Of a DNA stretch of 64,000 nucleotides, positions 1 through 10,037 are shown piece after piece. Position numbers and translations under genes: made by a program. This DNA comes from Mycobacterium kiyosense (GTDB lineage Bacteria > Actinomycetota > Actinomycetes > Mycobacteriales > Mycobacteriaceae): assembly GCA_021654635.1 (NCBI GenBank), contig AP025179.1:3720001-3784000 (forward strand), given 5' to 3'. The notes beneath the pieces were generated by a model that made no database searches, was not told the DNA's origin, and worked only from the letters and a program-made list of their open reading frames with translations. Every line of letters starts with the position of its first letter. Positions within the stretch are counted from its first letter, which is position 1.

Positions 1-399
1 CGACCGCCGCGGGTTGTCCCGGTTCAGGTCGACCAGCACCACGCTCTGCCAGGTGCCCAGCAGCGGCTCGCCGCCATGGACCGGCACCGTCACCGACGGC
101 GAGACGATGGCCGGCAACACGTGGTCGGCGCCGTGGCCCGGGGAGCCGTGCGCATGCCGGTAACGGCCGTCGCGCGGCAACAGCCGCTCCAGCGTGTCGA
201 CCAGGTCGTCGTCGGAGCCGGCACCGGTCTCGATGATCGCCACCCCGGCGGTGGCATGCGGGACGAAGACGTTGCACAAACCGTCCTCGTGGCTACCGCA
301 GAAGCTGCGCACCGCCTCGGTCAGATCGACGATGCGGCGACGCGCGGTGTCCACATCAAGCACGTCGGTATGCACCCGGTCAAGCCTACGGCTCGGCAT
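1..399 (-). CDS. YjbQ/UPF0047 family protein, 3'-truncated by window edge
   Basis: The reverse strand reads open from an ATG at 399 to the window edge, 133 codons without a stop. The sequence contains [15 protein letters not shown], a His-rich [10 protein letters not shown] stretch and a terminal [16 protein letters not shown]. This is the typical C-terminal pattern of the YjbQ/UPF0047 fold (family members are about 135-140 aa, so only a few residues are missing). The family is linked to a weak thiamine-phosphate synthase activity; the physiological role is unsettled. It is the positional equivalent of M. tuberculosis Rv2556c, divergent from the next gene across about 95 bp. Confidence 0.85.
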   Translation of the reverse strand, partial: MPSRRLDRVHTDVLDVDTARRRIVDLTEAVRSFCGSHEDGLCNVFVPHATAGVAIIETGAGSDDDLVDTLERLLPRDGRYRHAHGSPGHGADHVLPAIVSPSVTVPVHGGEPLLGTWQSVVLVDLNRDNPRRS

Positions 400-495
400 C
401 CGCGCACTGCCAATCGACAGTGTGACGGTTGCCACACCCGCGGGGTCGGAGGAAGGTGGTTGGTGCACCACCGCAGCCGGCAGAAAGGCACGACC

Positions 496-1116
496 GTGTA
501 CGCACGCTCTACCACCATCCAGGCCCAACCTTCGCTGCTCAACATGGGTGTGGCCCATATGCGCGAGGTGGTGTTGCCCGCTCTGCAGCAGATCGACGGA
601 TGCCTGGGCATGTCGCTGCTGGTGGACCGGGAGTCGGCGCGGTGTGTGGCGACCAGCGCCTGGGAGAACCAGGACGCGATGCGCGCCAGCGCCGAGCGAG
701 TCTGGCCGATCCGCAGCCGGGCCGTCAAGATCTTCGGCGGCAGCGCGGTGGTGGACCAGTGGGACATCGCGATGCTGCACCGCGACCACCGGTCCGGCCT
801 GGGCGCCTGCGTGCGGGCCACCTGGCTCAAGGCCCGCCCGGAGCGGTTCGACCAGGCGCTCGACTTCTACAAGCTGGCGGTGCTGCCGGCCGTCGAAGAG
901 TTCGACGGGTTCTGCAGCGCCAGCCTGATGATCGACCGCGCCTCGGCGCGGGCGGTGGTGTCGGTGACCTACGACAGCCGCGAAGCGATGGAACGCAGCA
1001 GCGAGGCGGCGCGCTCGTTGCGCACCGCGATCCTGCGGGACCTCGGGATCGACCAGGACGACGTCGGCGAATTCGAGCTGGCGATCGCCCGGCTGCGGGT
1101 GCCCGAGCTGGTCTGA
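496..1116 (+). CDS. Conserved mycobacterial protein with two tandem dimeric-barrel-like repeats (Rv2557/Rv2558 family)
   Basis: I chose the GTG at 496 because the protein then begins [12 protein letters not shown], as I remember for the M. tuberculosis Rv2557/Rv2558 pair; a longer in-frame extension to position 76 runs through the divergent YjbQ gene and is not credible. About 206 aa. Two similar halves are visible. Residues about 15-95 contain [19 protein letters not shown] and a later [13 protein letters not shown]; residues about 115-200 contain [19 protein letters not shown] and [12 protein letters not shown]. This looks like a duplicated antibiotic-biosynthesis-monooxygenase-like ferredoxin fold. 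M. tuberculosis has two adjacent paralogs and only one is present here. Function unknown. Confidence 0.85.
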   Translation: MYARSTTIQAQPSLLNMGVAHMREVVLPALQQIDGCLGMSLLVDRESARCVATSAWENQDAMRASAERVWPIRSRAVKIFGGSAVVDQWDIAMLHRDHRSGLGACVRATWLKARPERFDQALDFYKLAVLPAVEEFDGFCSASLMIDRASARAVVSVTYDSREAMERSSEAARSLRTAILRDLGIDQDDVGEFELAIARLRVPELV

Positions 1117-1229
1117 CGGCTGCGTTTGGCGCCGAGCGTGCCCGAGTTGTCTGACGGCTGCGTTTGGCGCCGAGCGTCACGCTGGCGCAACGGTCGGTGC
1201 CCACCGTCACGCTGGCGTGACGCTCGGCG
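1099..1229. repeat. Duplicated gene 3' end plus nested inverted repeats between convergent genes
   Basis: A 39-bp copy of the 3' end of the upstream gene, including its TGA stop (1099-1137), is repeated almost exactly at 1138-1175 with one base missing. Immediately after, GCCGAGCGTCACGC at 1169-1182 is repeated inverted at 1215-1228. Within the distal arm, CGTCACGC (1205-1212), TG, GCGTGACG (1215-1222) forms a perfect 8-bp stem. The position between convergent genes suits a bidirectional transcription terminator. The duplication also suggests a mobile or expanding intergenic repeat. Confidence 0.7.
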
Positions 1230-1244
1230 GATGGGGTTGATCCG

Positions 1245-2621
1245 CTAGCGCTTCTTCCCGCGGATGATCGCGCGCAACCGGTCCAACCGGCCGGCCATCT
1301 CCCGTTCGGCACCCCGACCGGTAGGCCGATAGTAGTCCACGCCCACCAACTCGTCCGGCGGATACTGTTGCGCCACAACACCATCCGGGGCGTCGTGGGA
1401 GTACTTGTAGCCCTGCGCGTTGCCCAGCGCCGCCGCACCGGAGTAGTGCCCGTCGCGCAGATGCGCCGGCACCAGCCCGGCCTTGCCGGCTTTGACGTCG
1501 CCGATGGCCGCGCCCAGCGCCGTCGTCACGGCATTGGACTTCGGCGCGGTCGCCAGGTGAACGGTGGCATGCGCCAACGTCAGCTGCGCCTCGGGCATAC
1601 CGATCAGCGCCACCGTCTGCGCCGCGGCCACGGCCACCAGCAGCGCGGTCGGGTCCGCCATGCCGATGTCCTCGCTGGCCAGGATCATCAGCCGGCGCGC
1701 GATGAACCGCGGATCTTCGCCGGCGACGAGCATCCTGGCCAGATAGTGCAGTGCCGCGTCCACATCCGAGCCGCGCACCGACTTGATGAACGCGCTGACG
1801 ACGTCGTAGTGCTGGTCGCCGTCGCGGTCGTAGCGCACCGCGGCCCGGTCCAGGGACTGTTCGATGGTCTCGACGGTGACGGTGGCCGTTCCCGCCGTTC
1901 CCGCCGTTTCCGACGCCACCTCCAGCGCGGTCAGCGCGCGGCGGGCATCGCCGGCCGCCAACTGCACCAGCAGCTCGACGGCGGCGGCATCGACCGCCAT
2001 CTTGCCGCCCAGCCCGCGCGGGTCGTCGATGGCACGCTGCACGACGGTGCGGATGTCGTCGGGGGTCAGCGGCCGCAACTGCAGGATCAGCGACCGCGAC
2101 AGCAGCGGCGCCACCACCGAGAAAGACGGGTTCTCGGTAGTCGCCGCCACCAGCAGCACCACCCGGTTCTCCACCGCGGCCAGCAGCGCGTCCTGCTGCG
2201 TCTTGGAGAAACGGTGCACCTCGTCGATGAACAACACCGTCTGCTCACCGGAGAGCAGGCTGCGGCGCGCCTGGTCGATCACCGCCCGCACCTCTTTGAC
2301 GCCGGCCGACAGCGCCGAGAGCGCTTCGAACCGGCGGCCGGTGGCGTGTGAGATCAGCGCCGCCAGCGTGGTCTTGCCGCTTCCCGGCGGCCCGTACAGG
2401 ATGGCCGAGGCCACCCCGGATCCCTCGGCCAAGCGCCGCAGCGGCGACCCGGGCGCCAGCAGATGGTCCTGCCCGACGACTTCGTCCAGCGTCGCCGGAC
2501 GCATCCGCACCGCCAGCGGCGCCGAGGCTCCCGCCGGGGCGCCCACCGCACCCGGAGCGGCCATTCCGCCCCGGCCGGACGTCACCGGTTCCGCGGGAAG
2601 GTCGAACAGACCGTCGGACAC
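1245..2621 (-). CDS. rarA: Replication-associated recombination protein A (RarA/MgsA) AAA+ ATPase
   Basis: 458 aa, GTG start (VSDGLFDLP). Residues 77-84 GPPGSGKT are Walker A and 129-135 [10 protein letters not shown] is Walker B, followed by sensor-1 ATTENPSF. The C-terminal third has the conserved [18 protein letters not shown] and [20 protein letters not shown] segments of the MgsA/WRNIP1 tetramerisation region. Family role: a clamp-loader-like ATPase acting at stalled replication forks. The residue 1-30 region before the AAA+ core carries an Ala/Gly-rich linker. It is convergent with the preceding gene across the repeat region and corresponds to Rv2559c. Confidence 0.93.
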   Translation of the reverse strand: MSDGLFDLPAEPVTSGRGGMAAPGAVGAPAGASAPLAVRMRPATLDEVVGQDHLLAPGSPLRRLAEGSGVASAILYGPPGSGKTTLAALISHATGRRFEALSALSAGVKEVRAVIDQARRSLLSGEQTVLFIDEVHRFSKTQQDALLAAVENRVVLLVAATTENPSFSVVAPLLSRSLILQLRPLTPDDIRTVVQRAIDDPRGLGGKMAVDAAAVELLVQLAAGDARRALTALEVASETAGTAGTATVTVETIEQSLDRAAVRYDRDGDQHYDVVSAFIKSVRGSDVDAALHYLARMLVAGEDPRFIARRLMILASEDIGMADPTALLVAVAAAQTVALIGMPEAQLTLAHATVHLATAPKSNAVTTALGAAIGDVKAGKAGLVPAHLRDGHYSGAAALGNAQGYKYSHDAPDGVVAQQYPPDELVGVDYYRPTGRGAEREMAGRLDRLRAIIRGKKR

Positions 2622-2762
2622 GGATTCAGGCTTACCACGCAGTGCGGATAGCCAACCAATGCGCGCGATTCGGGCCCAGGTTTGCTAAGTTCCCGTTTGC
2701 GCCGATGGAACAAAGTTAAGCCCCGATCGACCAGAGCGAACTACGAGGCAACTAGGACTGCA

Positions 2763-3825
2763 ATGAGCCAGCCGCCAGAATATCCAGGCAATCCGTCCGA
2801 TCCGCAGGGCTACCCGCCCCCGCCGCGCCACGGCGCACCGCCGCCCGGAGGGGTTACGGCGCACCGCCACCTCCACCGCCGAGCTACACGCCTGCCCCAC
2901 CGCCGAGCTACACGCCTCCCCCACCGCCGCAGGGGCCGCCGGGCGGCTACCAGGCTCCCGGCGGCTACGGCGGCCCGCCGCCCCGCCACCCGGCTACGGC
3001 GCACCGAGCGCGCCGCCGGCCGGCTACCCGCCGCCGGGTTACGGGGCCCCGGCCGGCGGCCCCGGCGCGTCGTTCAGCGTCGGCGAGGCCTTCAGCTGGG
3101 CGTGGGGCAAGTTCACCAAGAACGCCGCGGCGCTGGCCGTTGCGGGCGTCATCTTCGTCGTCGGTCTCGGCATCCTCTTCGCCATCCTCTACACGTCATT
3201 GATCGCGGGGATGATGAATGCCAGCACCACCACCTATGACCCCAACACCGGCGCCTACCAAACCGACGCCAGCCTCGGCGCGGGTTCGCTGATCCTGGGG
3301 CTGCTGCTGGGCCTGTTGCTCGCCGTCGTCAGCTTCTATATGCAGGCGAGCTTCATCTCGGGCAGCCTCGACGTCGCCGACGGTAAGCCGGTGACCGTCG
3401 CGTCGTTCCTCAAACCCCGCAACTTCGGACCAGTCCTCCTCACCGCGTTGCTGGTGATGGTGGGCACGTCGATCGGCAGCATCCTGTGCTACATCCCGGG
3501 GTTGATCTTCAGCTTCCTCACGATGTTCGCCCTGCAGTTCGCGGTGGACCGGTCTTTGTCGCCGGTTGATTCGATCAAAGCCAGCATTGCGTTGACCCGG
3601 GCCAACGTCGGCCCCAGTCTGCTGACCTGGCTCGTTCAGATCGCGGTCATGCTGGTCGGCGAATTCGCTTGCGGTGTCGGATTGATCGTGGCCATCCCGG
3701 TCGCCTTCCTGATCCAGACCTATGCCTACCGCAAACTGACGGGCGGTTACGTCGCCCCGTTGGAGCAGGCTGGACTGCCACCGGGGCCGCCACCGGGCCA
3801 GTATCCGGGTCCGCAGTATTCGTAA
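2763..3825 (+). CDS. Pro/Gly/Tyr-rich integral membrane protein (Rv2560-like), frameshifted twice
   Basis: The ATG at 2763 opens MSQPPEYPGNPSDPQ in one frame. The PPPPPPSYTPAPPPSYTP repeat that follows is in a second frame, and the hydrophobic body GASFSVGEAFSWAWGKFTKN onward is in a third, to the stop at 3825. Adding one G at the run 2850-2853 and one C at 2981-2984 restores one reading frame of about 354 aa with uninterrupted GYGAP-type repeats. The C-terminal body holds about four membrane segments (around VAGVIFVVGLGILFAILYT, LILGLLLGLLLAVVSFYM, VLLTALLVMVGTSIGSI and LLTWLVQIAVMLVG). It ends in a second Pro-rich tail. M. tuberculosis Rv2560 has the same design. Function unknown; probable sequencing errors rather than a pseudogene. 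Confidence 0.8.
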
Positions 3826-3881
3826 GTACTGGTAAAACCTGCGAAACAGGTCGTTCACACGCAACGGCCTGATTAACGAAA

Positions 3882-3933
3882 GACTGCCGCCCGCAGCACA
3901 AGCCGGAAACGGCGCGCGCTGCGGGCGGCAGTC
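3882..3933. terminator. Perfect 16-bp inverted repeat, putative terminator or attenuator hairpin
   Basis: GACTGCCGCCCGCAGC at 3882-3897 is exactly repeated inverted at 3918-3933 with a 20-nt loop. It sits 57 bp after one gene and 23 bp before the ATG of the next on the same strand. No U-tract follows, as is common for mycobacterial hairpin terminators. It may separate the two transcription units or sit in the 5' leader of the transglutaminase gene. Confidence 0.6.
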
Positions 3934-3955
3934 ACTTGTGATGGGATCAGCGGTT

Positions 3956-6900
3956 ATGAGCATCAAAGTTGCACTGGAGCACCGCACCAGTTACACCTTT
4001 GACAAGCTGGTCCAGGTGTATCCGCACATCGTGCGGTTGCGTCCGGCGCCGCATTCGCGCACCCCGATCGAGGCGTATTCGCTGCGGGTCGAACCGGCCG
4101 AGCACTTCATCAACTGGCAGCAGGACGCGCTGGGCAACTTCCTGGCGCGGCTGGTCTTCCCGAAACCCACCCGCGAGCTCACCATCACCGTCGGGCTGAT
4201 CGCCGATCTCAAGGTGATCAACCCGTTCGACTTCTTCATCGAGGACTGGGCCGAAACGTGGCCGGCGGAGGGGCTCGTCTACCCCAAAGCCCTGGCCGCC
4301 GACCTGGAACCGTTCATGCGGCCCGTCGACGAGGAGCACGACGGGTCCGGGCCAGGCGAACTCGTGCAGGCCTGGGTGCGCAACTTCGCCGTCCCCCCGG
4401 GCACCCGCACCATCGACTTCCTCGTCGCGCTCAACCACGCGATCAACGCCGACGTCACCTACAGCCTGCGGATGGAGCCCGGCGTGCAGACCCCGGACTA
4501 CACGCTGCGCAGTGGGGTGGGTTCGTGCCGCGACTCGGCGTGGCTGATGGTGTCGATCCTGCGCCAGCTCGGCCTGGCCGCCCGGTTCGTGTCGGGCTAC
4601 CTGGTGCAGCTGGCCTCCGACGTGGAGGCCCTGGACGGCCCGTCGGGACCGGCCGCGGACTTCACCGACCTGCACGCCTGGACCGAGGTGTACATCCCCG
4701 GCGCGGGCTGGATCGGGCTGGACCCGACGTCGGGGCTGTTCGCCGGCGAGGGCCACATTCCGCTGGCGGCGACCCCGCACCCGTCGTCGGCGGCACCCAT
4801 CACCGGCAGCACCGAGCCGTGCTCGTCGGTGATGGAGTTCTCCAACACCGTCACCCGCGTCCACGAGGATCCGCGGGTCACGCTGCCCTACACCGACGAC
4901 GCGTGGCAGACCATCTGCACCGTCGGTCACCAGGTCGACGAGCGACTGGCCGCCGGCGACGTCCGGCTGACCATCGGCGGCGAGCCCACGTTCGTGTCGG
5001 TGGACAACCAGGTCGACCCGGAATGGCGCACCGCCGCCGACGGGCCGCACAAACGGCGGCTGGCCTCCGCGCTGGCCGCCAGACTCAAGGCGCAGTGGGC
5101 GCCGCAGGGACTGGTGCAGCGCAGTCAGGGCAAGTGGTACCCGGGTGAGCCGTTGCCGCGCTGGCAGATCGGGCTGTACTGGCGTGCCGACGGGCGCCCG
5201 CTGTGGGCCAACGAAGCGTTGCTGGCCGACCCCTGGGCCCCGGAATTGCCGGACCCTGTCGAAACGTCGGTGGCCAACGACGTGCTTGCCACCGTCGCCG
5301 AAGGTCTGGGGCTGCCGCTGTCTCAGGTGCGCCCGGCCTACGAGGACCCGCTGGCGCGGCTGGCCTCCGCGGTGCGGTTGCCGGTCGGCGACCCGGTCGA
5401 TCCCGCCGACGACCTGGCCCCGGAAAGCGGCCACGACGCCGCCGCCCTGCTCGCCAGCCTGGACGAAACCATCACGACCCCGGTGGCATTCGTGCTTCCG
5501 ATCCATCGTCGCGAGGACGGCTCCGGCTGGGCCAGCGCGAACTGGCGGCTGCGCCGCGGCCGGCTGGTGCTCACCGAGGGCGACTCGCCGGCCGGCCTGC
5601 GGCTGCCGCTGGATTCGATCAGCTGGCGCCCGCCGCCGACACCGTTCGACGCCGACCCGGTCAGCCCGGGGCAGCTGCCGGTACCCGAGCCCGCCGCGGC
5701 CGGCGAGACGGCGGTGCTGGTGGACCCGCAGGGCGCGCCGACGACCGCGCTGGTCGCCGAGGTCCGCGACGGGTTGCTCTACATCTTCCTGCCGCCCACC
5801 GCGGCGCTGGAAGACTTCATCGACCTGGTCAGCCGGGTGGAGATGGCGGTGGCCAAGGCCGACACCCCGGTAGTGATCGAGGGGTACGGGCCACCGACGG
5901 ACCCGCGGCTGATATCGACGACGGTCACCCCCGACCCCGGCGTCATCGAAGTCAACGTCGCCCCGACCGCCAGTTTCGACGAACAGCGCCAACAACTCGA
6001 GACGCTCTACGAGCAAGCCCGCCTGGCCCGGTTGTCCACCGAATCGTTCGACGTGGACGGCACGCACGGCGGTACCGGCGGCGGCAACCACATCACACTG
6101 GGCGGCGTCACCCCGGCCGACTCGCCGCTGCTGCGCCGCCCCGACCTGCTGGTGTCGCTGTTGACGTATTGGCAGCGGCACCCGTCGCTGTCCTACCTGT
6201 TCGCCGGCCGATTCGTCGGCACCACCTCGCAGGCGCCGCGCGTCGACGAGGGCCGCGCCGAGGCTCTCTACGAGCTGGAGATCGCCTTCGCCGAGATCGC
6301 CCGGCTCGGCGGCGGGGGGCCGAAGAGCAACGCCAAGCCGTGGGTGACCGACCGCGCGCTGCGCCACCTGCTCACCGACATCACCGGCAACACCCACCGC
6401 GCCGAGTTCTGCATCGACAAGCTCTACAGCCCCGAGGGCCCCCGCGGCCGGCTGGGCCTGCTGGAGCTGCGCGGGTTCGAGATGCCCCCGCATCTGCGGA
6501 TGGCGATGGTGCAGTCGCTGTTGGTGCGCTCGCTGGTGGCCTGGTTCTGGGATGAGCCGCTGCGCGCCCCGCTGATCCGGCACGGCGAAAACCTGCACGG
6601 ACGATATCTGTTGCCGCACTTCCTGATTCACGACATCGCCGACGTCGCGGCCGACCTGCGCGCGCACGGCATCGCGTTCGAGACGAGCTGGCTGGACCCG
6701 TTCACCGAGTTCCGCTTCCCGCGCATCGGCACCGCGGTGTTCGACGGCGTGGAAATCGAGCTGCGCGGGGCGATCGAGCCGTGGAACACCCTGGGCGAGG
6801 AGTCCACGGCCACCGGGACCGCCCGCTACGTCGACTCCTCGGTGGAGCGGGTCCAGGTCCGCGTCATCGGCGCCGACCGGCACCGCTACACGGTGACCTG

Positions 6901-7291
6901 CAACGGCTACCCGGTCCCGTTGCTGGCCACCGACAACCCCGACATTCACGTCGGTGGGGTGCGGTTCAAGGCGTGGCAACCGCCCAGCGCCCTGCACCCG
7001 ACCATCTCCATCGACACGCCGCTGCAATTCGAGCTGATCGACCTGACCACCGGGACGTCCCGCGGTGGCTGCACCTACCACGTCGTCCACCCTGGCGGCC
7101 GCGCCTACGATGAGCCGCCGGTCAACGCGGTGGAGGCCGAGTCGCGCCGGTCGCGGCGGTTCGAGGCGACCGGGTTCACCCCGGGCAAGCTCGACCTGGC
7201 CGGTATCCGGGAGAAGCAGGCGCGGTTGTACACCGACATCGGCGCGCCGGGCATCCTCGACCTGCGACGCGTGCGTACCGTGCAGCAGTAG
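3956..7291 (+). CDS. Transglutaminase-like / DUF2126 two-domain protein (Rv2566-like)
   Basis: 1111 aa, starting at the second upstream ATG (MSIKVALEHRTSYTF), where the family N-terminus begins. Residues about 1-290 form a bacterial transglutaminase N-region plus papain-like core with Cys191 (VGSCRDSAW), His240 (DLHAWTEVY) and Asp256 (GLDPTSG). The remaining roughly 800 residues match the DUF2126 region (SIGEPTF-like LTIGGEPTFVSVDN, then GGGNHITLGG and RHPSLSYLFAGRFVG). Such proteins are encoded with circularly permuted ATP-grasp/alpha-E proteins in many bacteria and are predicted to make or cleave amide bonds on a peptide or small molecule. The next gene follows after 37 bp on the same strand. 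Substrate unknown. Confidence 0.9.
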   Translation: MSIKVALEHRTSYTFDKLVQVYPHIVRLRPAPHSRTPIEAYSLRVEPAEHFINWQQDALGNFLARLVFPKPTRELTITVGLIADLKVINPFDFFIEDWAETWPAEGLVYPKALAADLEPFMRPVDEEHDGSGPGELVQAWVRNFAVPPGTRTIDFLVALNHAINADVTYSLRMEPGVQTPDYTLRSGVGSCRDSAWLMVSILRQLGLAARFVSGYLVQLASDVEALDGPSGPAADFTDLHAWTEVYIPGAGWIGLDPTSGLFAGEGHIPLAATPHPSSAAPITGSTEPCSSVMEFSNTVTRVHEDPRVTLPYTDDAWQTICTVGHQVDERLAAGDVRLTIGGEPTFVSVDNQVDPEWRTAADGPHKRRLASALAARLKAQWAPQGLVQRSQGKWYPGEPLPRWQIGLYWRADGRPLWANEALLADPWAPELPDPVETSVANDVLATVAEGLGLPLSQVRPAYEDPLARLASAVRLPVGDPVDPADDLAPESGHDAAALLASLDETITTPVAFVLPIHRREDGSGWASANWRLRRGRLVLTEGDSPAGLRLPLDSISWRPPPTPFDADPVSPGQLPVPEPAAAGETAVLVDPQGAPTTALVAEVRDGLLYIFLPPTAALEDFIDLVSRVEMAVAKADTPVVIEGYGPPTDPRLISTTVTPDPGVIEVNVAPTASFDEQRQQLETLYEQARLARLSTESFDVDGTHGGTGGGNHITLGGVTPADSPLLRRPDLLVSLLTYWQRHPSLSYLFAGRFVGTTSQAPRVDEGRAEALYELEIAFAEIARLGGGGPKSNAKPWVTDRALRHLLTDITGNTHRAEFCIDKLYSPEGPRGRLGLLELRGFEMPPHLRMAMVQSLLVRSLVAWFWDEPLRAPLIRHGENLHGRYLLPHFLIHDIADVAADLRAHGIAFETSWLDPFTEFRFPRIGTAVFDGVEIELRGAIEPWNTLGEESTATGTARYVDSSVERVQVRVIGADRHRYTVTCNGYPVPLLATDNPDIHVGGVRFKAWQPPSALHPTISIDTPLQFELIDLTTGTSRGGCTYHVVHPGGRAYDEPPVNAVEAESRRSRRFEATGFTPGKLDLAGIREKQARLYTDIGAPGILDLRRVRTVQQ

Positions 7292-7328
7292 TGGCGTTCG
7301 GGACACGGCACGGGAATTTGACACACCT

Positions 7329-10037
7329 ATGGCAGTCGGCATGAGCATGAGCGGGTCTTCGGCGTTCGCCGGGCACCAGGAGAGCTTGGCCGGGTTCGAG
7401 AGCAGGCACTACGACGGCGACCGGCTGCTGGCCGGATATCGCACCGCCCGCGCCCAGGAAGCACTGTTCGATCTGCGCGAGGGTCCCGGCGTCGGCTACG
7501 ACGAGTTCGTCGACTCCGACGGCAACGTGCGGCCGGGATGGCACGAACTCGCCGACGCGATCGCCGAACGCGGCCGGGCCGGGCTGGACCGGCTGCGCTC
7601 AGTGGTGCACAGCCTGATCGACCACGACGGCATCACCTACACCGGGGTCGCGGACACCCAGGACGCGCGCGACGTGTCCCCGGGGCACGGCCCGGAGCCG
7701 GGACTGTGGCACCTGGACACGCTGCCGCTGGTGGTCTCGGCCGCCGACTGGGAGTTGCTGGAAGCGGGGCTGGTGCAGCGCGCCCGGCTGCTCGACGCGG
7801 CGCTCGCGGACCTGTACGGGCCGCGCCATCTGCTCACCGAGGGACTGCTGCCGCCGCAGCTGGTGTTCGCCCATCCCGGATACGTGCGGCCCGCCACCGG
7901 GATCAAGGTGCCCGGCCACCACCAGCTGTTCATGCACGGCTGCGATGTGAGCCGGCGGGCCGACGGCACCTTCCAGATCAACGCCGACTGGACCCAGGCC
8001 CCCTCCGGCGCCGGATACGCGCTGGCCGACCGGCGGGTACTGGCGCACGCGATTCCCGATCTGTACGAACGGATCGCGCCGCGGGCCAACACCCCGTTCG
8101 CTCAGGCGCTGCGGCTGGCGCTGATCGACGCCGCACCCGATGTGGTGCAGGACCCGGTAGTGGTGGTGCTCAGCCCGGGCATCTACTCCGAGACCGCGTT
8201 CGACCAGGCCTATCTGGCCACGCTGCTGGGTTTCCCGCTGGTGGAGAGCGCCGATCTGGTGGTGCGCGACGGGAAACTGTGGATGCGTTCCCTGGGCACA
8301 CTCAAGCGGGTCGACGTGGTACTGCGCCGCGTCGACGCGCTGTACGCCGACCCGCTGGATCTGCGTGCCGACTCCCGGCTCGGGGTGGTCGGGCTGGTGG
8401 AGACGCTGCACCGCGGCACTGTCACGGTGGTCAACACACTGGGCAGCGGAATTCTGGAAAGCCCTGGGCTGCTTCGTTTTCTGCCGGATCTGGCCGAGCG
8501 GCTGCTCGGCGAGGAGCCGCTGCTGGCTTCGGCGCAGGTGTTCTGGGGCGGCATCCCCGCTGAACTCTCGCACCTGCTGGCCAACCTGTCGCGGCTGTTG
8601 ATCCGACCGGTGGACGGCGGGGAAACCCTTGTCGGACCGACACTTTCGTCCGCTCAGCTCAGCGAGCTGACCGCCCGTATCGAGGCGGCGCCGTGGCGGT
8701 GGACCGGGCAGGAGCCGCCGACGTTCTCCTCGGCGCCCACCGACCACGCCGGCGTGCTGTCCTCCGCGGGTGTCGGGATGCGGTTGTTCACCGTGGCCCA
8801 GCGCAGCGGCTACGCACCCATGATCGGCGGCCTGGGCTACGTGGTGGCGCCCGGCCCGGCCGCATACACCTTGAAAACGGTTGCCGCCAAGGATATCTGG
8901 GTGCGACCGACGGAGCGTGCCATCGCCGAGACGGTGACCCTGCCGTCGGCGCCGCGGCCCGTCAAGACGGGTGCGGGCACCTGGGCCGTCAGCTCGCCGC
9001 GGGTGCTCTCGGACATGTTCTGGATAGGACGCTACGGCGAGCGGGCCGAGGACATGGCGCGACTGCTGATCGTTGCGCGGGAGCGCTACCACGTCTACCG
9101 GCACCACCAGCACACCGAGGAGAGCGAGTGCGTGCCGGCGCTGATGGCCGCGCTCGGACGCATCACCGGAACCGACACCGGGGCGGGCGGCGCCGACGAG
9201 TACGACCCCGCCGAGATGATCGCCGTGGCTCCCTCGATGCTGTGGGCGATGACGGTGGAGTCGGGCCGGCCGGGATCGTTGATCCAGTCGGTGGAGGGTC
9301 TGGCGCTGGCCGCCCGCGCGGTGCGCGACCAGTTGTCCAACGACACCTGGATGGTGCTGGCCAATGTCGAACGCGCGGTTGGCCTTCGGTCGGATCCGCC
9401 GCAGTCGCTGGCCGAAGCCGACGCGCTGCTGGCCGCCGCCCAGTCCCAGGCGCTCGCCGGGATGCTGACGCTGGCCGGGGTGGCCGGCGAGTCGATGGTG
9501 CGCGACGTCGGCTGGACGATGATGGACATCGGCAAGCGGATCGAGCGGGGGCTGTGGCTGACCGCGCTGCTGACCGACACACTCACCAAGGTCCGGGGCA
9601 CCGTCGCCGAGCAATCGATCGTCGAGGCCACTCTGGAGGCCTGCGAGTCGTCGGTCATCTACCGCCGGCGCAACCTGGGCAAGATCAGCGTGGCCGCGGT
9701 GACCGAGCTGATGCTGTTCGACCCGCAGAACCCGCGCTCGCTGTTGTACCAACTCGAGCAGTTGCGGGCGCACCTCAAGAACCTGCCCGGCTCGTCCGGC
9801 TCGTCGCGTCCCGAGCGGATCGTGGACGAGATCGGCACCCGGCTGCGCCGCGCGGATCCCGTTGAGCTGGAAGAGATCACCGACGGGCAGCGGGCAGAGC
9901 TGGCCGAGCTGCTGGAGTGGGTGCACGCCGCGCTGCGCGAGCTGGCCGACACCATCACCGCCACGCAGCTCGCCCTGCCCGGCGGCATGCAGCCGCTGTG
10001 GGGTGGCCCCGACGAACGGCGCACGCTGCCCGCGTAG
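7329..10037 (+). CDS. Circularly permuted ATP-grasp plus alpha-E domain protein (Rv2567-like)
   Basis: About 902 aa from the ATG at 7329; a second in-frame ATG lies four codons later. The first half carries the circularly permuted ATP-grasp type 2 pattern: FAHPGYVRPATGIKVPG, LFMHGCDVSRRADGTFQI, VVVLSPGIYSETAFDQAYLA, KRVDVVLRRVDALYADPLDL and the GSGILESPGLLRFLP loop. The second half (from about residue 550) is the helical alpha-E domain, with LSDMFWIGRYGERAEDMARL and DIGKRIERGLWL. ATP-grasp enzymes ligate carboxylates to amines through acyl-phosphates, so this is the likely ligase partner of the adjacent transglutaminase. Its 3' end abuts the convergent metallopeptidase without a gap. Confidence 0.9.
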   Translation: MAVGMSMSGSSAFAGHQESLAGFESRHYDGDRLLAGYRTARAQEALFDLREGPGVGYDEFVDSDGNVRPGWHELADAIAERGRAGLDRLRSVVHSLIDHDGITYTGVADTQDARDVSPGHGPEPGLWHLDTLPLVVSAADWELLEAGLVQRARLLDAALADLYGPRHLLTEGLLPPQLVFAHPGYVRPATGIKVPGHHQLFMHGCDVSRRADGTFQINADWTQAPSGAGYALADRRVLAHAIPDLYERIAPRANTPFAQALRLALIDAAPDVVQDPVVVVLSPGIYSETAFDQAYLATLLGFPLVESADLVVRDGKLWMRSLGTLKRVDVVLRRVDALYADPLDLRADSRLGVVGLVETLHRGTVTVVNTLGSGILESPGLLRFLPDLAERLLGEEPLLASAQVFWGGIPAELSHLLANLSRLLIRPVDGGETLVGPTLSSAQLSELTARIEAAPWRWTGQEPPTFSSAPTDHAGVLSSAGVGMRLFTVAQRSGYAPMIGGLGYVVAPGPAAYTLKTVAAKDIWVRPTERAIAETVTLPSAPRPVKTGAGTWAVSSPRVLSDMFWIGRYGERAEDMARLLIVARERYHVYRHHQHTEESECVPALMAALGRITGTDTGAGGADEYDPAEMIAVAPSMLWAMTVESGRPGSLIQSVEGLALAARAVRDQLSNDTWMVLANVERAVGLRSDPPQSLAEADALLAAAQSQALAGMLTLAGVAGESMVRDVGWTMMDIGKRIERGLWLTALLTDTLTKVRGTVAEQSIVEATLEACESSVIYRRRNLGKISVAAVTELMLFDPQNPRSLLYQLEQLRAHLKNLPGSSGSSRPERIVDEIGTRLRRADPVELEEITDGQRAELAELLEWVHAALRELADTITATQLALPGGMQPLWGGPDERRTLPA

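Noticed and set aside
3947..7348. An 1133-codon reverse-strand frame opposite the transglutaminase/DUF2126 gene
   Set aside because: Low-complexity Arg/Gly/Val/Gln composition, no start context, and the forward frame has intact catalytic motifs.
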